The position numbers and the translations under genes are program-made. Below the pieces are notes generated by a model, which had not been told where the DNA came from, ran no database searches, and saw only the letters and a list, made by a program, of their open reading frames with translations. A stretch of DNA of 6,180 nucleotides from an uncultured Frankineae bacterium (lineage in GTDB: Bacteria; Actinomycetota; Actinomycetes; Mycobacteriales; SCTD01), in contig CADCUE010000007.1 in assembly GCA_902805805.1 (NCBI GenBank), positions 1-6,180 on the forward strand. The letters run 5' to 3'. Below, piece after piece: positions 5,208-6,180 of this stretch; within the stretch, counting starts at the first letter, position 1, and every line of letters begins with the position of its first letter.

Positions 5208-6180
5208 ATGCCGTCGAGCCCCGTGGTCGTCGTGGGCGCCGGTCCCACCGGGGTCATGGCCGCGCTGGCCCTGGCGGTCGCCGGCGTGGACGCCCTGCTC
5301 CTCGAGCGCCACGACGACGTCTACGCCCTGCCCCGGGCGGTCCACCTCGACGACGAGGTGTGCCGGCTGCTGCAGGGGGTGGGCGTCGGACCGGCCTTCG
5401 AGGCCATCCGCCGACCGGCCCGGGGCCTGCGCCTGCTCGACGCCGAGCACCGGACCCTCGCGGAGTTCCCCCGCAGCCCGGAGCCGGGGCGGCACGGGCA
5501 CCCGCAGGCCAACCTGTTCGACCAGCCCGACCTCGAGCGGCTGCTGCGTGCGCAGCTCGCCGCGACGCCCGGCGTCCGGCTCCGCACGTCGGTGGAGGTC
5601 GTCGCCGTGTGGTCCGGCAGTCCCCCGGTCGTCGAGCTCCGCCACCGGGGCACCGGGCGGGTCGAGCGGCTCGAGGCGGCGGCGGTGCTGGGCTGCGACG
5701 GCGCCGACAGCCTGGTGCGGCGCAGCGTCGGCGCCCGGTGGGAGGACCTGCGCTTCACCGAGCGGTGGCTGGTCGTGGACGTGCGCTGCGCCTCGCCGCT
5801 CGGCGCCTGGGACGGCGTGCACCAGGTCTGCGACCCCGCGCGCGCGGCGACGTTCCTGCGGGTCGGTCAGGACCGCTACCGGTGGGAGTTCGCGCTGCGC
5901 GACGGGGAGAGCGCGCAGGACCTGGCCCGGCCGGACCGCCTGGCGGCGCTCGTCCGGCCGTGGACCGGCGGGGTCCCGTCCGACCGGCTCGAGGTCCTGC
6001 GCAGCAGCGAGTACGTCTTCCGCGCCCGCCTCGCCGACCGCTGGCAGTCCGGGCGGGTCTTCCTGCTCGGCGACGCGGCCCACCAGACGCCGCCCTTCGT
6101 CGGGCAGGGCCTCGGCGCCGGTCTGCGCGACGCCGCCAACCTGTCGTGGAAGCTGGCCGCGGTGCTTTCCGGCCGGGCGC
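5208..6180 (+). CDS. FAD-dependent aromatic hydroxylase, MhpA-like (3' end beyond window)
   Basis: The first 324 codons of a flavoprotein monooxygenase of the PF01494 family (PHBH type) are present. The Rossmann motif GAGPTG lies at residues 10-15, E33 ends the second strand (LLLERHD), the DG motif GCDGADSLVRR starts at 162, and the second FAD motif LLGDAAHQTPPFVGQG has G288-D289, followed by GLRDAANLSWKLA. PRAVHLDDE, FDQPDLERLL and RWLVVDV resemble 3-(3-hydroxyphenyl)propionate hydroxylase (MhpA), which uses NADH and oxygen to hydroxylate a phenol ring before ring cleavage. The true substrate cannot be told: the C-terminal third, at least, is missing, and this family varies widely. The ATG at 5208 has only a poor ribosome site (GATGGG, 5199-5204), so a leaderless transcript is possible; the next in-frame starts (GTG at 5223) leave too short an N-terminus to improve on it. 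The gene is divergent from lutA. Confidence 0.88.
   Translation, partial: MPSSPVVVVGAGPTGVMAALALAVAGVDALLLERHDDVYALPRAVHLDDEVCRLLQGVGVGPAFEAIRRPARGLRLLDAEHRTLAEFPRSPEPGRHGHPQANLFDQPDLERLLRAQLAATPGVRLRTSVEVVAVWSGSPPVVELRHRGTGRVERLEAAAVLGCDGADSLVRRSVGARWEDLRFTERWLVVDVRCASPLGAWDGVHQVCDPARAATFLRVGQDRYRWEFALRDGESAQDLARPDRLAALVRPWTGGVPSDRLEVLRSSEYVFRARLADRWQSGRVFLLGDAAHQTPPFVGQGLGAGLRDAANLSWKLAAVLSGRA

Noticed and set aside
4350..6083. Upstream extension of lutB through the lutA region to 6083
   Set aside because: Those codons are the out-of-frame shadow of lutA and the antisense of the hydroxylase. The LutB family sequence begins shortly after the GTG at 4349.

Overview
The window is very GC-rich, with codon third positions almost all G or C. 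It starts from GTG codons as well as ATG and separates genes by short gaps or 4-base overlaps. This points to a high-GC actinobacterium. The genus cannot be fixed from the sequence; a soil or rock-surface actinomycete would fit.

Layout, left to right: (1) the last codons of an upstream plus-strand gene (2-46); (2) a 159-base leader with small inverted repeats and a clear Shine-Dalgarno; (3) a plus-strand gene (206-2080) for a secreted protein of LVIVD-repeat beta-propeller type with a protease-associated (PA) domain set into it; (4) a strong hairpin (2095-2126) that closes a convergent junction; (5) a minus-strand operon, read right to left as lutA (5125-4346), lutB (4349-2781), lutC (2784-2140), for the three-protein iron-sulfur L-lactate oxidation system; (6) an 82-base divergent control region (5126-5207) with two related small palindromes; (7) the first 324 codons of a plus-strand FAD-dependent aromatic hydroxylase of the MhpA type (5208 to the window end).

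LutA, LutB and LutC are expected to act together in oxidising L-lactate to pyruvate at the cytoplasmic side of the cell. LutA brings cysteine-rich CCG domains, LutB a LUD domain plus a ferredoxin-like 4Fe-4S region, and LutC a LUD domain. Both gene junctions use the same GTGA stop/start overlap, so the three proteins are probably made by coupled translation. No lactate permease or lactate-responsive regulator lies within the window. The divergent hydroxylase would act on a phenolic compound; a functional link to lactate is possible only through the shared control region.

I did not find an obviously new multi-gene system. The points most worth a second look are the 24-bp tandem repeat that forms the end of lutB and carries the lutC ribosome binding site, the paired palindromes between lutA and the hydroxylase, and the secreted PA/LVIVD protein with a His/acid-rich N-terminus. 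There is no gene-free stretch longer than 300 bases.
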